Below are positions 23,260-34,659 of a stretch of DNA of 64,000 bases, in pieces. The translations under genes were made by a program, and so were the position numbers. The first letter of the stretch is position 1, and the number at the start of each line of letters is the position of its first letter. The stretch is from Nephrocerus scutellatus (Eukaryota > Arthropoda > Insecta > Diptera > Pipunculidae). Below the pieces are notes generated by a model that searched no databases, had not been told where the DNA came from, and saw only the letters and a program-made list of their open reading frames with translations. The stretch covers positions 118,760,930 through 118,824,929 of the forward strand of contig OX352762.1 of the NCBI GenBank assembly GCA_947095585.1, given 5' to 3'.

Positions 23260-26005
23260 AATCTTGTTGCGGTCGCTTTATCAGTAGTTAATAAGACGGA
23301 ATTGTTTTTTATATACATATCTATAAAAAAAGCTTCCAATTAATGAACTACAGAAGTTCCGATGACCCATCCGTTAACTTTATTTCTTATAGCTGTAAAA
23401 TCATCACTGTATTTGTTTAAAAATTTTTAAGTTTTAATTAAATTCCTTAATTCAGCGATAACGTTATTCCGTTTCTTAAAACGACGTACAATTACATGTT
23501 AACTTTTAAATTGTTAATAACTGAGTTTTAATATACATTTACAAATATAGAAGAGAATATTTTTCCAGGCGAAAACTGTCATTTAGAGGGGATAAAGTGA
23601 GAAAGAAAAAAGCTGTAAAGAAATGCCATCAACCTGCGAAAAAGGAGCAAAAATCAGCACGTACCATAGGTTGGCGTTGGCGTAGGAAAAACTTTAAAAG
23701 TTAACCCAACCAAAGACTTCATTGCATTTATTTTGCAGTGAAAGTGTGTGACATTCGCTGCGGATATAATTCTCCTGATAAAGTCAAACGTTTCTTAAAT
23801 GTTCGTTGCGGCAAACACAAATGCTGGAATTTTCAGAAATAACTTGCACACACCAATGGCGTATCTGAACGCGAAAATCGTGCAAATGGAACGCGCGTCA
23901 ACTGACAGCAATTACATATTTGTCAAGAATTTTTGAATCATTCCTTCCACTTCCAGAATGGAACACTTCATAATACGAATTTAACTACAACGACCGACCA
24001 GGCATCTCAACACAGCACTTGCGAAATGATCTGCAAATGTTCGAGCTATCAAAAAGTTTTCATAAAATCCTTGTGTCACCGAACTGGTCGGCGAAGAAGA
24101 GTTAGAAGAATGTATGCTCGTAACGAATCAGAGCTCTATATTCTCTGCTGCTTAAAGCCGCAGCAAAACCTCACAAACTAGGAAGAAATCTAAAGTTAAG
24201 GTAAATTTTTTTCAAGTTTTCCTTGCCAGAAACTACGAGTACTTTCGAAAGCACTCGTGCAGGCGACTTAAAAGATTCTGCAGCTCCTCATTCGCTCTGA
24301 CAACTGAGTTACCATTCACGACATTCACAAGCCCTAATGTAACTTGGTCGAAATGCATAATGCAGAAGCGACAGGATTCACTTACGTACTGTGGGACATT
24401 GTATCTAAATTTAATGTAAAAATATAAAGGTTTTAAGGTGCCCTATATAGAGTGCTAAGCTTTTTGGTAGCCAATTTTTTTGCAAACGAACTCAACTTGA
24501 AACTTTTTTAAAATAGAATTTACTTGTGTAGGTAGAACCTATAGGAACGCCCATATATTTTTAAGATATACTCGTATAACACCTAAAGTCAGTATTGTAA
24601 TGTGCCTACTTTCTATTAGATAATTGCATGGGAAAGCCTGAAAATCACCCATTGTCTCCCATTAATTTAACAGAATTAGATTTTGTGAGAATTTCTTTTA
24701 CTTATTGCGCAAAATTATTCGCTTAGCACCCAAAACTTTTGTGCATAATTTCATTTGCCAGGACACACTTTATTAGTGCTCCCTTATTTTGGACAAAGTT
24801 TTCTTTTCATTCCAGCAAAGGGAACATCCAGCTACGAATACTAAAACCCTTAGTATGGCGTTAAGATTTTATTTCCTATGCACATTTGCACAAAATGTAG
24901 ATGCTTTTGTGTGTGTGAAGCTGATTTGGTGGTACGCATTATCCCTTCTCTAATGTCTTTCATACGAAATTATTTTCATCTGCAAGCAAAACTACAACTT
25001 TTTTGGATTCGTCGACGGCGTCTGTTGCAACAATTAAAAACTTTCGTCGAAACGTACTCGTAGTTGTAAAAAAACAAACTTCAAAGTCAATTACTTCAAA
25101 AAATTAAAGGAGCCATATCTTACCCAGCTATCCATCTCAAGAAAGTTATTTGGAAGAAAACGCAGCTTGCGGTGGATATCCTCTTTTCTTGAGTCATCTC
25201 ATTATGTTGACATGTAGGTTAATGCTGATGTGGAGAAAATGCGTTAGTTGGTTTTGCGTGCTCGTAATATTATCTTTGTGATTCTTCTGAAACTAACAAA
25301 GATCCAAACCACCATATTGTGCTTCGTTTGTTGCTACAATTTATGAGTATAATGAATCCCTGACTACTGACGAACTTATCAGAGTACAATGTATATTGCT
25401 CGAAGGTTGTTACTTACTTATGAATGTCAAAGAAAACTTTAGAATTTTTCACTTTTTTGTTTTCTATTTAAATTTTTAAATTTGAAAATATAATAAATAC
25501 ATCTGGGCGATAAAAACGAAGAGAGATTCTTTATATGGTTGTCTTCATGGCGTTTTACATGCTAGCATTGTTAATATTAATGGTACAGACACTTTAGTGT
25601 CTTTGTGGATATTTTTACGCACAAGCCTTTTACCCACAGCAACCAAAACTTTAGTTGCTGCCATATATATTACTTGTTGTCGCTTCTCATTAAAGTGTTT
25701 TCGTATAAACTATGGGTGCAAATGTAATAACTAAATATTGGCTCCTGGTCTTTTTTTTCGTTCATATATCACATCCCTCACATAATAATGTGGGCAGGGT
25801 AATTCAATCACTTAAGCCTACCAAAAAAACCTTATATTGTAACTCATTCCGCCAACAACCTTAACTTGTTCCTTACGTCTCATACTGATAAATACTCAGT
25901 CAATGTATTTTGTCTCTAGGCTCATGCAACCATTTTCATGTATCAGCTAATTTTTCGTTAATAACCCAGGCAATAAGAAGGAAAACTAAAAAAAAACAGG
26001 ATGGC
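23260..26005. other. Long AT-rich gap, nothing recognised
   Basis: Frames at 23933-24181 and 24878-25063 lack family motifs. I found no tRNA, hairpin or tandem repeat in this 2.7 kb. Confidence 0.45.
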
Positions 26006-26009
26006 AATA

Positions 26010-27420
26010 TGATTAAGCCAATGGGACGGCCTTAATAACTTCTTTGCTGGCATTAACTGGTCGCTTTTGTTCAGCGACAGTATCGTGGATATCGCCGCCG
26101 ATACGAATACAAACATCATTCGTATTTATTCCTTTCAGGAATAAGTCTGTCTGGAAAATAGATGGAATGATGCGAGCTGCAAAGAGCCATCTAAGATTGG
26201 AGAAGTATTCTTTCGGTTTTACAAAGTAAACCCTATTGAGGACAACTGAAAAGTTTTCAAATGAGCTAGAAATGATTGCAATGTCCATCTGCGGCAGGTC
26301 AGATTCACCGATGTCCAAAAATTGAGGTAAAAAATACTACAAATTTTTGTTTATTCGTCGCATCCAAAATATAGCCTCATCGTTGATTCCAGCTGTCAGC
26401 TCTAAGGCAGACAAGGCAAATCAGTTGGCTGCGTATTCTGCAGTTAGCTCTACGCTTTCAGATTCTGCATTGTTGCAACTATACCAACGAGTTTGAACAA
26501 TCTGTAGTCAATGGGACAGATTTATATTCGTACTGGTGCGGTTGCTAGAGTTCTAAATAAATTCAATACTCACAAATCCGCTGGGCCAGATGGTATTTCC
26601 CCATTAGTTCTGAAGAGGTGTTCTTCCAAGCTGGCATTACTATTGCATAAGCGTTTCGAACTATCCTATACTTCTGGACTCCTCTCTAGAAGCTGGAAAA
26701 CAGCCATTGTTCAGCCTATATCCAAAAAAGTGAGCAATTGTCTCCTTAATCCTATCGACTTTAGCAGTTACATATATTCCTTCCAAGGATATGGAAACAC
26801 TGATCAATTATCAGCTCATGAAATATATTGACCCTAACGAAATTCTTAGTGACCGGCTGTACGGATTTCGTGAGCAATGTTCTATTGGTGATATATTTGC
26901 CATCAAATATCTCACCGAACAGCAGAACCAGTCTATTCATCAATTTGATGAAAGCAAAGTCATTTCACTTAATATTTCCAATTAAGCCCTTTTGGTATCG
27001 ATTAATTTGATTAGAAGTTATCTACTGAAATGCTCACTCCAAGTTGTTTTGGGACCATTAATTCTAATCCAATCCACTCTTTCGCTGCCAACCGCACACT
27101 AAGCTTCACATTTAAGTTTGAGGAACGTCCTTCGGAATCTCCTTTTCATGTGGAACTCAAACAACTACGTATGTTAAGCACGTTAAATTCTGAAATTTTC
27201 GGACGTAGAGTTAAGCTCAGAGGTTCCTTCTTCAGCTGAACAACACGTATGGGGAATGCTTTGACAAATCCTGTTTTTCCACATCGCTACGATCCGCATG
27301 CATTCAAAACACAAGCCCACAGATATCTCCTCTTTTACTCTCCTTTGCCTTAACGACCTCTCTGTGCCAAGTTTATAACCAATTATTATAAGGATCGAGA
27401 GGATTTTCCGCCCCACTCGT
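26010..27420 (+). pseudogene. Jockey/I-type LINE ORF2 remnant, internally deleted
   Basis: The linker reads DGLNNFFAGINWSLLFSD (26030-26090). RT follows with VLNKFNTHKSAGPDGISPLV, SRSWKTAIVQPISKK, METLINYQLMKYIDPNEIL, YGFREQCSIGDIFA and SKVISLNIS (catalytic Asp replaced by Asn). A deletion then leads to SNPIHSFAANRTLSFTFKFE, where the active-site DD is lost. A second deletion near 27195 leads to the C-terminal tail (GSFFS, RMGNALTNPVFPHRYDPHAF) ending near 27355. Closely related to the 22.7-23.2 kb fragment on the other strand. Confidence 0.82.
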
Positions 27421-27429
27421 TAAACCAGT

Positions 27430-29010
27430 TGGGGCTTCAAATGAAGCGTAGAAGACTTTTGATGTCAGTGCTTGACAAATCGTTAAGGTCATTGTAAAAG
27501 AAGGCTCTCAATTGAGCTTACGCTTTAGGTAAAGAGTTGTGCATATACAGAGAAGGTTAAGAATGGTCTCTACATTATCCTCACCCATGCAGCTTCTGCA
27601 GAAGTCATTGGAAAAATATACACCAAGCTTTGCTGCATGCTTGCCTATAAGGCAGTGCCCAGAAATAACACCTATCGTAGCGCTTATGCTCAATATGCTT
27701 AGAGAGATCAACCACTTGAAGCATTTTATATCCGGATTTGATCAGATTGCTTTTGTAGCTACACAAGTTATACCATTTGACCATCTAAGGTTTGTTTTAT
27801 CAGTAGAATCCTGCTTTAACATGATTTTGTATGTAGCAATCGGTATGCCTAAGGAACCATTTTCGGGTAGAAGGGGCAGCGTAGTACCATTTTTGGCGAG
27901 CTCATCAACCCTGCAGTTCTCCAGAATCTCACTATGCCCCGGCACCCAGTATAGGTGAATTTTGAACTGCTCCGCCATCTCCTTGAGAGATAATCGTCAG
28001 TATATGGCTACAATAGACTTCGTAGAGACTGATTATAGAGATTTTAAAGCTTTTTGACTAACCGAGAAGATGCGGATATCTTTAGTGGATATAACGTTGC
28101 TCTTCAGCCAAGACAAGACTTCTTTAATCGCCTTTTTGAGAAAACACCTCCGCCTACCCCTGCATCAGTTTTTGACCCGTCAGTATAAAAAGATTAGATA
28201 TAGTACCTTCTTCCCAGAGTGATCTGGAGTGTATGGGGACCTGAAAGTTGTGTTTGAAATGCGGCTTCGGAATGGTGTAGTCTATACCTTCTGGTAGAGC
28301 CTTGAATATATTCAGAATAGAGGAGCTTTCGAATTCATTTCTTATCCACTGAGAGGTTGCGTTGATGCGAATAGACGCGCTAGCAGCAACTAGTCTGCTG
28401 AAGATGTCGAGTGGTTTTAGGTTGAACAGTATGTCTAGTGCAGCGGAGGGGTGGTACGGAGCGCTCCGCTCATACATAGATGCTGATTGTAGGACTTTGC
28501 TTAGTTTGTCGCGATTTATTGCTTTTAAGGTTTAGGACAGTTCACCAGACCACCACACCGTACAGAAGTGTAGGTCTTATTACCGAAATATAAATCCAAT
28601 GAGTTCTATGGAATTGAAGACCCCAATAGCTTTTTCCAGGAGATGTGTGGCACTTTGGCTTTACAAACTTTTTGTTGTATATTAGGTTTCCAGTTTAGCT
28701 TTCTGTCCAGAACGAGACCCAGTTATTTAGCTTTCTCAAAGAATGATAAAATTTTGCCCTCTTAAGATGGTAGGTCAACATGCGGAATTTTTATTTGCTT
28801 GTAAAGAGGACAAATTCTGTTTTGTGGGGGTTTACTCCCAGACCACAACGATCTGCGCATCTCGTTAGCTTGTTAAGAGCATTCTGTGAGGACTTCTTCA
28901 GGGTTTTAAGTTTTAATCGGCAACGTCATCCGGATAGGCGATCACTCTCCATCACTCCCTTTGCAGGTATATCAGCAGCTCGTTCACCACTAAATTGCAT
29001 AGAAGGAGCG
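27430..29010 (-). pseudogene. LINE RT thumb, RNase H and zinc-knuckle tail remnant
   Basis: Minus strand, 29010 to 27430. The thumb comes first (CGLGVNPHKTEFVLF near 28850-28800, KIPHVDLPS, LGLVLDRKLNWKPNIQQKVCKAK). Next are YERSAPYHPSAALDIL and an RNase H domain with FILTGQK (normally TDGSK), LYWVPGHSEILENCRVDELAKNGT (27950-27890) and NLRWSNGITCVATKAI. The tail reads ISGHCLIGKHAAKLGVY and CRSCMGEDNVETILNLLC (Cys-Cys-His-Cys-like LINE tail) at about 27670-27560. The gene is broken by stops. It is in opposite orientation to, and directly adjoining, the LINE at 26.0-27.4 kb. Confidence 0.85.
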
Positions 29011-29014
29011 TTTA

Positions 29015-30515
29015 TCAATACTATTGCGTAAATGGATATCAATCAGTCTTTCTAAGGTTTTTAAAAGGAATGATGACAGAATGATATTTCTGAGATCTTT
29101 TAAAATGACGTGAGGCATTTGGGTATGAAAAATACCTTCACTTCTCTCCATAAATCCTTTTAATTCCTTGTATACTTTTAGTGAAAATATTATCATTGAA
29201 ATAAATATCATCTTTACGAGAAAATTAGCAGAATTCCGCACATACCGCTACATACCGCAAATGAAATTATCAGAATTTTGATATATGATATTTATGACAG
29301 TTGCTATGATTAACACCACTATAGTTCGAAATCTGATTAACAACTTATCTTTAAGATCGTAAACTATCAATGTTTCGTCCCTGAACTCTGGGCTTATCTC
29401 TTTCGTTCTTGAAGCTTTATTGATGAGTTTATTTAATTCATTTTATGAAAATTATTACTGATTTTGCTTTAATATTTCGAAATAAATGTCGAAGCGTCCG
29501 TTTACATTTTGTCTGCTCCTTCCTTTAAAACACACAAGCCATTTCCTTAAAGTTTTCCATTTAAAAGGATTTTAGTCTTTGGTTGGTCTTATAAAACGTT
29601 CTAAAACCAGACATATTCTCGACATTTTATTAAAAAGAATATACACAAAAAGTACATTTTAATGCTTGCGCAATCTGGTGCTTTTAAATGCACAAGCTCC
29701 TATGCACCTCCATTAAGTTTAATGAACCTATTCAATATACTCTTAGCAGGACATTATGTTTTTGGTTCTTTTTTGTTTCTTTTATATTTTGCAATAAAAT
29801 TAAATAAAATATCATGCGACCAACAACGAAAAGTCCTTATTCCTTATTGAAACTTAAGGAATGTTCTCAAAATCGTTTCAGGAATTTCCTTTTGTTGTCA
29901 AAGGATAAAATATTATGAATTAATTATATGTAATGTCAAAAGATAAAAAGGCATTTACGTGGCCTTTATGGTTAAGTCTGTAGTGATAGCAACAAACTGA
30001 AATTTTATGACTTAAAAATAGCAGCGCCATTCGCCACATTAATGCCATTTTACGATAATGTCATTCTAAATGGCAGTTTAGACCAACAGAACAAAGTCAA
30101 CTGGTTAGTCAACGAATTGGCTAACTTAAAGCTTATGTGGAATTTTAAAAGGAGTTTTTTGTTTCCTTTCTTCATTTATGATTATTGGATTTGCCATTAA
30201 ATTTAAAATTTAAACTTCTTTGTCAGTAAAATTAATATTGATGCTCTGCAATGTGAGGCGTATACACAAACAGAACACACAAATTTTTTTGCTGATTTTT
30301 GCCTGTGTAGCATTTGATGGTCTCAAGTGAAGTCTTAACATCATGGACGCGTTGGCGAAGCTTCCAAACGATGGCATTAGACCTAATTTTATGGGCTGCA
30401 GAGCTAGAAATTGGTGGCTATCAGTCAACTGTGCAGATGACTGCAACCCAACCAAAAACCATAGGCAAATGCCTGTTTAAAAATCATCGGGGAGGACGAA
30501 ACTCCTCGCCATCAG
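29015..30515. other. AT-rich stretch, nothing recognised
   Basis: Frames at 28990-29241, 29662-29850 and 30210-30523 have no recognisable domain. The last may overlap the decayed start of the LOA-type element that follows. Confidence 0.4.
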
Positions 30516-30539
30516 ATCTTTAATGTCTATCTTCCTCAC

Positions 30540-31448
30540 TGCAGGAATGAGACGAGAAACGAGACGATCAGCAGGCGCTTAATAGTCCAGAACAAGGAAC
30601 TACGTAACACAAATTGGGAAATCCTATCACGTAAGGACAGGGAAAACTACCATCTGCATTTGACCGTCTCGACCTCACCTAAAATAGTGGAGAACCTCAA
30701 GGGCTCCAACTTTAAAGTTAACTGGCTTTTCGGGTCTGTCTCAAAAAAGAAAAGAAAAAGATATAAGTAGAACAGAGGCAGCGAAAGCTTCAACCAACAA
30801 TGAGACCAAACCAGGACAACCCACCCCACAAGCGCAAAACAAATACGACATCCAACTACCTGCGGTTCTAATAAAAAAGCCAATGACCGAACGCCAAAAT
30901 CAGGTCACTCAAGTCGTAGTGTCGACAAAAAGAAGCCCAACAAACACGGCTTACGGACAGAAAGTCCTACAAAGCCGCGCGCAACTACTACAAACTGCGT
31001 TGAAATGTGCGCAAACAAACCTTCATAGGTCAAAGGCAGCCACTGCCAATCTCTGCCAAAACTTCTCAGAAAAAACTGGGAACATACTTCTTATTCAAGA
31101 ATCTTGTACTAACAACAACAAAATTTCAGGAATACCAACCAAACTAGGTAAGTTGGTTTATAAAAAGGATAATGAGAGACCAAGGACAGCAATTCTGTGC
31201 CACCACTCTCTTAGTATTTACTCCATAAACCATTTTTTTTTCCAGAGACCTTACCGCGATCTCTTTAGAGGCGCACTCAACCAAAGCTAGCAAGAGCAGC
31301 ACCAATTTTACTGCTACCTACTTTCCAGGTGTTGAAGAATATACCCCTCCAGAAACGACACAGAGCTTCATCAACTTCTGTATAGCTCGTAAATTAAAAA
31401 TTTGTGATCGGATGCGATGCGAACTACACCTCGTAGTCTGGGAAAGCC
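30540..31448 (+). pseudogene. LOA/R1-type LINE: ORF1 tail and endonuclease start
   Basis: An ORF1-like tail reads RRLIVQNKELRNTNWEIL, then SRKDRENYHLHLTVS and GSNFKVNWLFGSV (30565-30745), resembling the ORF1 C-terminus of LOA-type elements. The endonuclease begins near 31085 in the open frame 30883-31290 with GNILLIQESCTNNNKISGIP (family: ILLIQEPW; the catalytic Glu is present), then GKLVYKKDNERPRTAILCHH. It continues to FPGVEEYTPPETTQSFINFC at 31325-31380. At about 31410-31448 the D-N-H block is decayed and interrupted by the minisatellite. Confidence 0.72.
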
Positions 31449-31722
31449 GGTGTATTAGGTGGACTGGGTGTACTGGGTGTATTAGGTGTACTGGGTATAC
31501 TGGGTGCATTGGGTGTACTGGGTGTACTGAGTATATTGAGTACTTGTGTACTGGGTGTACAGGGTGTAATTGGTGCACTCGGTATATTCAGTACATCCAT
31601 TGCATCCAGTACATCAAGTACACCCAGTACACCCAGTGAGTAGACCCATTACACCCAGTACACCCTGTGCACCAGAACTCAGTATACTCAGTACACCCAG
31701 TACACCAAGTGAGTATACTGAG
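31449..31722. repeat. Inverted 9-bp minisatellite (long imperfect palindrome)
   Basis: About 15 units close to ggtgtactg run from 31449 to about 31583. The array then flips to the complementary unit (gtacaccca) until about 31722, so the two halves form one imperfect palindrome of roughly 135 bp per arm. Variant units (ggtgtatta, ggtatactg, ggtgcattg) are scattered through both halves. The repeat interrupts a LINE endonuclease. The Cys/Thr/Gly-rich and His/Pro-rich open frames over it (31412-31639, 31318-31578) are by-products of the repeat. Confidence 0.9.
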
Positions 31723-31724
31723 TT

Positions 31725-33600
31725 AACTGAGGCGTGCGTGTACTGGAAGCATAAGCGAAAGAGCTTCAAACTTCGTGAGCAAAAATCAAAGAAGTGCGAC
31801 GAAATTATTCATGCGGAGCTAAAGATCAACAGTGGAGGTGAGCCACTTTTTAACTACTGTTCATCAAAATATATTGTTATTAACAATGTGTGGAATGATG
31901 CAACCATGCAAACGCCATACGGAGAGAGGTACTGGACCTTACCTTATCAGACTCAAGGACAACATGATCAATAAATGGCACGTAATGAAAGAGGCATCAT
32001 TCTTTGACCACATGTATATTAGATTTAACGTAGAAACACCAAGCAGAGCAGAATCCTTTTAAAGAACCCCTAAATACACTAACTGGCAAGTATTCTTAGA
32101 TCCACTCAAACATAACCTTATTGGAATACATACATTTAGCTCAATTGCTGATCTTGACAACTTACCGAGGCAATCATAAACGCTTACCACGAAAACGCCC
32201 GTGTACTTCGCATCAAGCGCACAAGGGAAGTTCCATGGTGAAATCACGAAGTCGGGGCCAAACGAAGAGAAGTTCGCAAACTCTTTAATAAGGCCAATCG
32301 TACAAACATCTAGAGGACCTATAAAACTGTCATAACCAGATACAACGTTGCTTTAAGAAGCAGCAAAAGAAAAAGCTGGAGAGAATTCTGTGGAAGCATC
32401 GACAAACTGCCAACAGCTTATCGACTACACAAAGCTTTCTCCCTTGACCACAACAACTCACTCGGTTCAGTAAAGAAACCAAACGGTGAACTTACATCCT
32501 CTAGACAAGAAACGCTTAGCATTCTGGTAGAAAGTCATTTCCCTGACAGCATAATACTAGACAACCAAGACGTAAACGAGGACATCAACAGGCAAACATA
32601 CCCCATCTCAACCGCGACTTACAGACGCTCAGCCAGTATCTTCTCATCAGAAGGAATTCGCTGGACGGTAAACTCATTCGGCTCATAAATTGAGCTATAC
32701 CGAACGCCTCCTTCAATGAGGAATAAAATTAATGGAACCACTACTTGTAAATCCCTACAGAGCCAGATACAGCCTATAATACGTTCCAAGGTGCTGGAGA
32801 GATGCCCGATTGTTATTCTTACCTAAAGGAGGTAAAAAATCTTCCGAGGATACCAGGTCATATCGACCTATCAGCCTCACATTGTTTATTCTAAAGTCCA
32901 TGGAGAAACTAATAGGCCATCATATAAGGTCAAACACGCTCCTACTAAATCCCCTAAACCCCAGTCTACACGCATATCAGACTGGCAAATCAACTGAAAC
33001 ACACTACGTGAGCTGACAACCGAAATCGAAGATACACTTCGAAGCAAAGAAATGTTACTATGCGCCTTCATTGACATACTAGGCACTTTTGACAATATCA
33101 GCTTCGAAGTTATCCAAACGCAGGCTAGATCAAGAGGAGTTGACCCCTCTATCCTAGGATGGGTCATAAGCATGCTGAAAAGCAGGAAAATTCAGGTCTC
33201 GTCCAGTGACGAGGCCATCACAATATCGGCAACCGAAGGCTGCCCACAAGGCGGTGTCCTATCGCCTTTTCTGTTGCTATTAGTGATGGACCAGATACTT
33301 GAAATGCTAAAGAATAACGGTTTAGCAAACATTAGCTATCCAGATGACCTAGTTCTAATGGTTAGAAGCAAATTTGAGAGCACGCTAACAGAACGGATGC
33401 AATTTGTTCTCAAACTTGTGAAAGACTGGTGCAAAGAGGTTGACCTAAGCGTCAATCCAGAAAAGAGGTCTGCACACTTTTCACAAAAAGGCAAAAAATA
33501 TCGCTTCTAGCACTACAATTCCAAGGCAAAACCCTTAAATTAATGCCAGAAGTCAAATACCTAGGGGTCGTGTTTGATCAAAAAAACTGACATGGAACCC
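31725..33600 (+). pseudogene. LOA/R1-type LINE: endonuclease tail and reverse transcriptase
   Basis: The end of the endonuclease reads ASFFDHMYIRFNVE (31995-32035; SDH.YI.F block). The linker starts at PKYTNWQVFLDPL. RT motifs follow, partly in open frames: LFLPKGGKKSSEDTRSYRPI with SLTLFILKSMEKLI (32813-32920), LLCAFIDILGTFDNISFEVI (33053-33112, first catalytic Asp), EGCPQGGVLSPFLLLLVMDQ (33235-33294), and ISYPDDLVLMV (33334-33366; YADD mutated to YPDD). Then come VDLSVNPEK and LMPEVKYLGVVFD near 33540-33580. The core RT frame of 152 codons (33052-33510) is uninterrupted, but the element is dead elsewhere. Confidence 0.85.
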
Positions 33601-33734
33601 CCAACCGAGAGGGGAACACAGAATATCGTGTGTGCTTCAGTATATTTTCACTGCGACGATGACAAAATTCCGCCCTTAGAGGTCCATGAGCTGATAGTGC
33701 ACTGCCGCAACAGAGACCTTCACAGTACCTCATA

Positions 33735-33800
33735 GCATGCGATTCAAATGCACATCATTAGGTGTGGGGCAGCAGCGACATCAATAGAAAGGTGAGTATC
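33735..33800 (+). pseudogene. Displaced LINE endonuclease block
   Basis: The reading ACDSNAHH, one stop, then VWGSSDINRK is the active-site D-N-H block of an APE-type LINE endonuclease (CDANAHH.VWGS.DIN.RG). It lies after the reverse transcriptase, while the element's own copy of this block (31410-31445) lies before it. It is therefore out of the normal ORF2 order and must come from rearrangement or a second insertion. Confidence 0.65.
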
Positions 33801-33824
33801 TTTTAGATAATTACCCTTCCCCAC

Positions 33825-34175
33825 CATGCATCCATCTGGTACACACATGGATCAAAAAAACAAACACAGTAACCGGAGCTGGGGTTTTCGGACCTGAACC
33901 AAAATGCGAATACCCCTAGGCAGATCTCCAACAGTAACAATATCAATAGAAGCCTGCGCACTAGAATGTATCAAAAGAAGGTACAGAAGAGCTGAGATCT
34001 ATGTGATCTCAGACAGTAAAGCAGCACTGCTAGCGCTGAAAAAGTCCGGTCTTTTATTCTAAAACAACGTAGAGCTGCTTCTGCCACTTAAAAGAACTGG
34101 TCAAAACGAACAAAATCACTCTAATGTAGTCTCCCGGTCACTCAGGCATATAAGCAGATCTCCTTGCAAGAGAAG
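33825..34175 (+). pseudogene. LINE RNase H domain remnant
   Basis: It begins WYTHGSKKQT (33829-33860; the family's TDGSK has its catalytic Asp changed to His), followed out of frame by VTGAGVFGPE. Next come IYVISDSKAALLALKKS (34000-34050), LKELVKTNKITLM and SPGHSGI (34085-34150), ending with ADLLAREA. This is the RNase H domain at the C-terminus of LOA-, R1- and I-type ORF2 proteins. It follows the RT at 31.7-33.6 kb. Confidence 0.75.
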
Positions 34176-34179
34176 CATT

Positions 34180-34648
34180 CACATTATGTGGTAAAACATC
34201 TGGGATACACACTAGAACTCAAGGTAGAAGTGCCCAAGGCTTTAGAGCCCCACCTACAATAACAATAACAATAGTCAAGTCTTGTGTTGGAAATGTCATA
34301 TTGGAAGATGTAAAATACCAATACCGATTGGTATTATGAATGGTGTTAACAAAGAACCTGCATTTTGAAACAAACCCCGACTACGATCAAACTTTGGGAA
34401 CCTCAACTGGGCAATCACATTATGTGGTAAAACATTTGGGATGCCCAATAGACCTCAAGGTCACAGTGCACAAGGCTTTACAGCCCCACCTACAATAACG
34501 ATAACAATAGTGAAGTGAAGTGAAGTGAAGTGAAATGTCATATTGCAAGATGAACAATACCAATACCAATTGGTATTATGAATGGTGTTAACAAAGAACC
34601 TGCATTCAGAGACAAGTCCCGACTACGATCAAACTTCGGGAACCTCAT
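34180..34648. repeat. 236-bp tandem duplication
   Basis: Two copies in direct order, the first from 34180 and the second from 34416, share cacattatgtggtaaaaca, ccccacctacaataac, the ccaataccattggtattatg region and gactacgatcaaactt. The copies differ by small indels. The second carries a gtgaa run (34513-34536) and a perfect 16-bp palindrome, aataccaattggtatt, near 34559-34577. It lies in the 3' part of the LOA-type element. Confidence 0.85.
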
Positions 34649-34659
34649 CAAAACCACTA

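Noticed and set aside
26013..26318. 101-codon minus-strand protein
   Set aside because: The plus strand of the same stretch reads as the LINE linker that leads into the RT at 26.5 kb, so the minus frame is a shadow.
31318..31639. Cys/Thr/Gly-rich and His/Pro-rich proteins
   Set aside because: Both frames are translations of the inverted 9-bp minisatellite.
31449..31722. CRISPR-like array
   Set aside because: Units are contiguous 9-mers without spacers, in a eukaryotic context.
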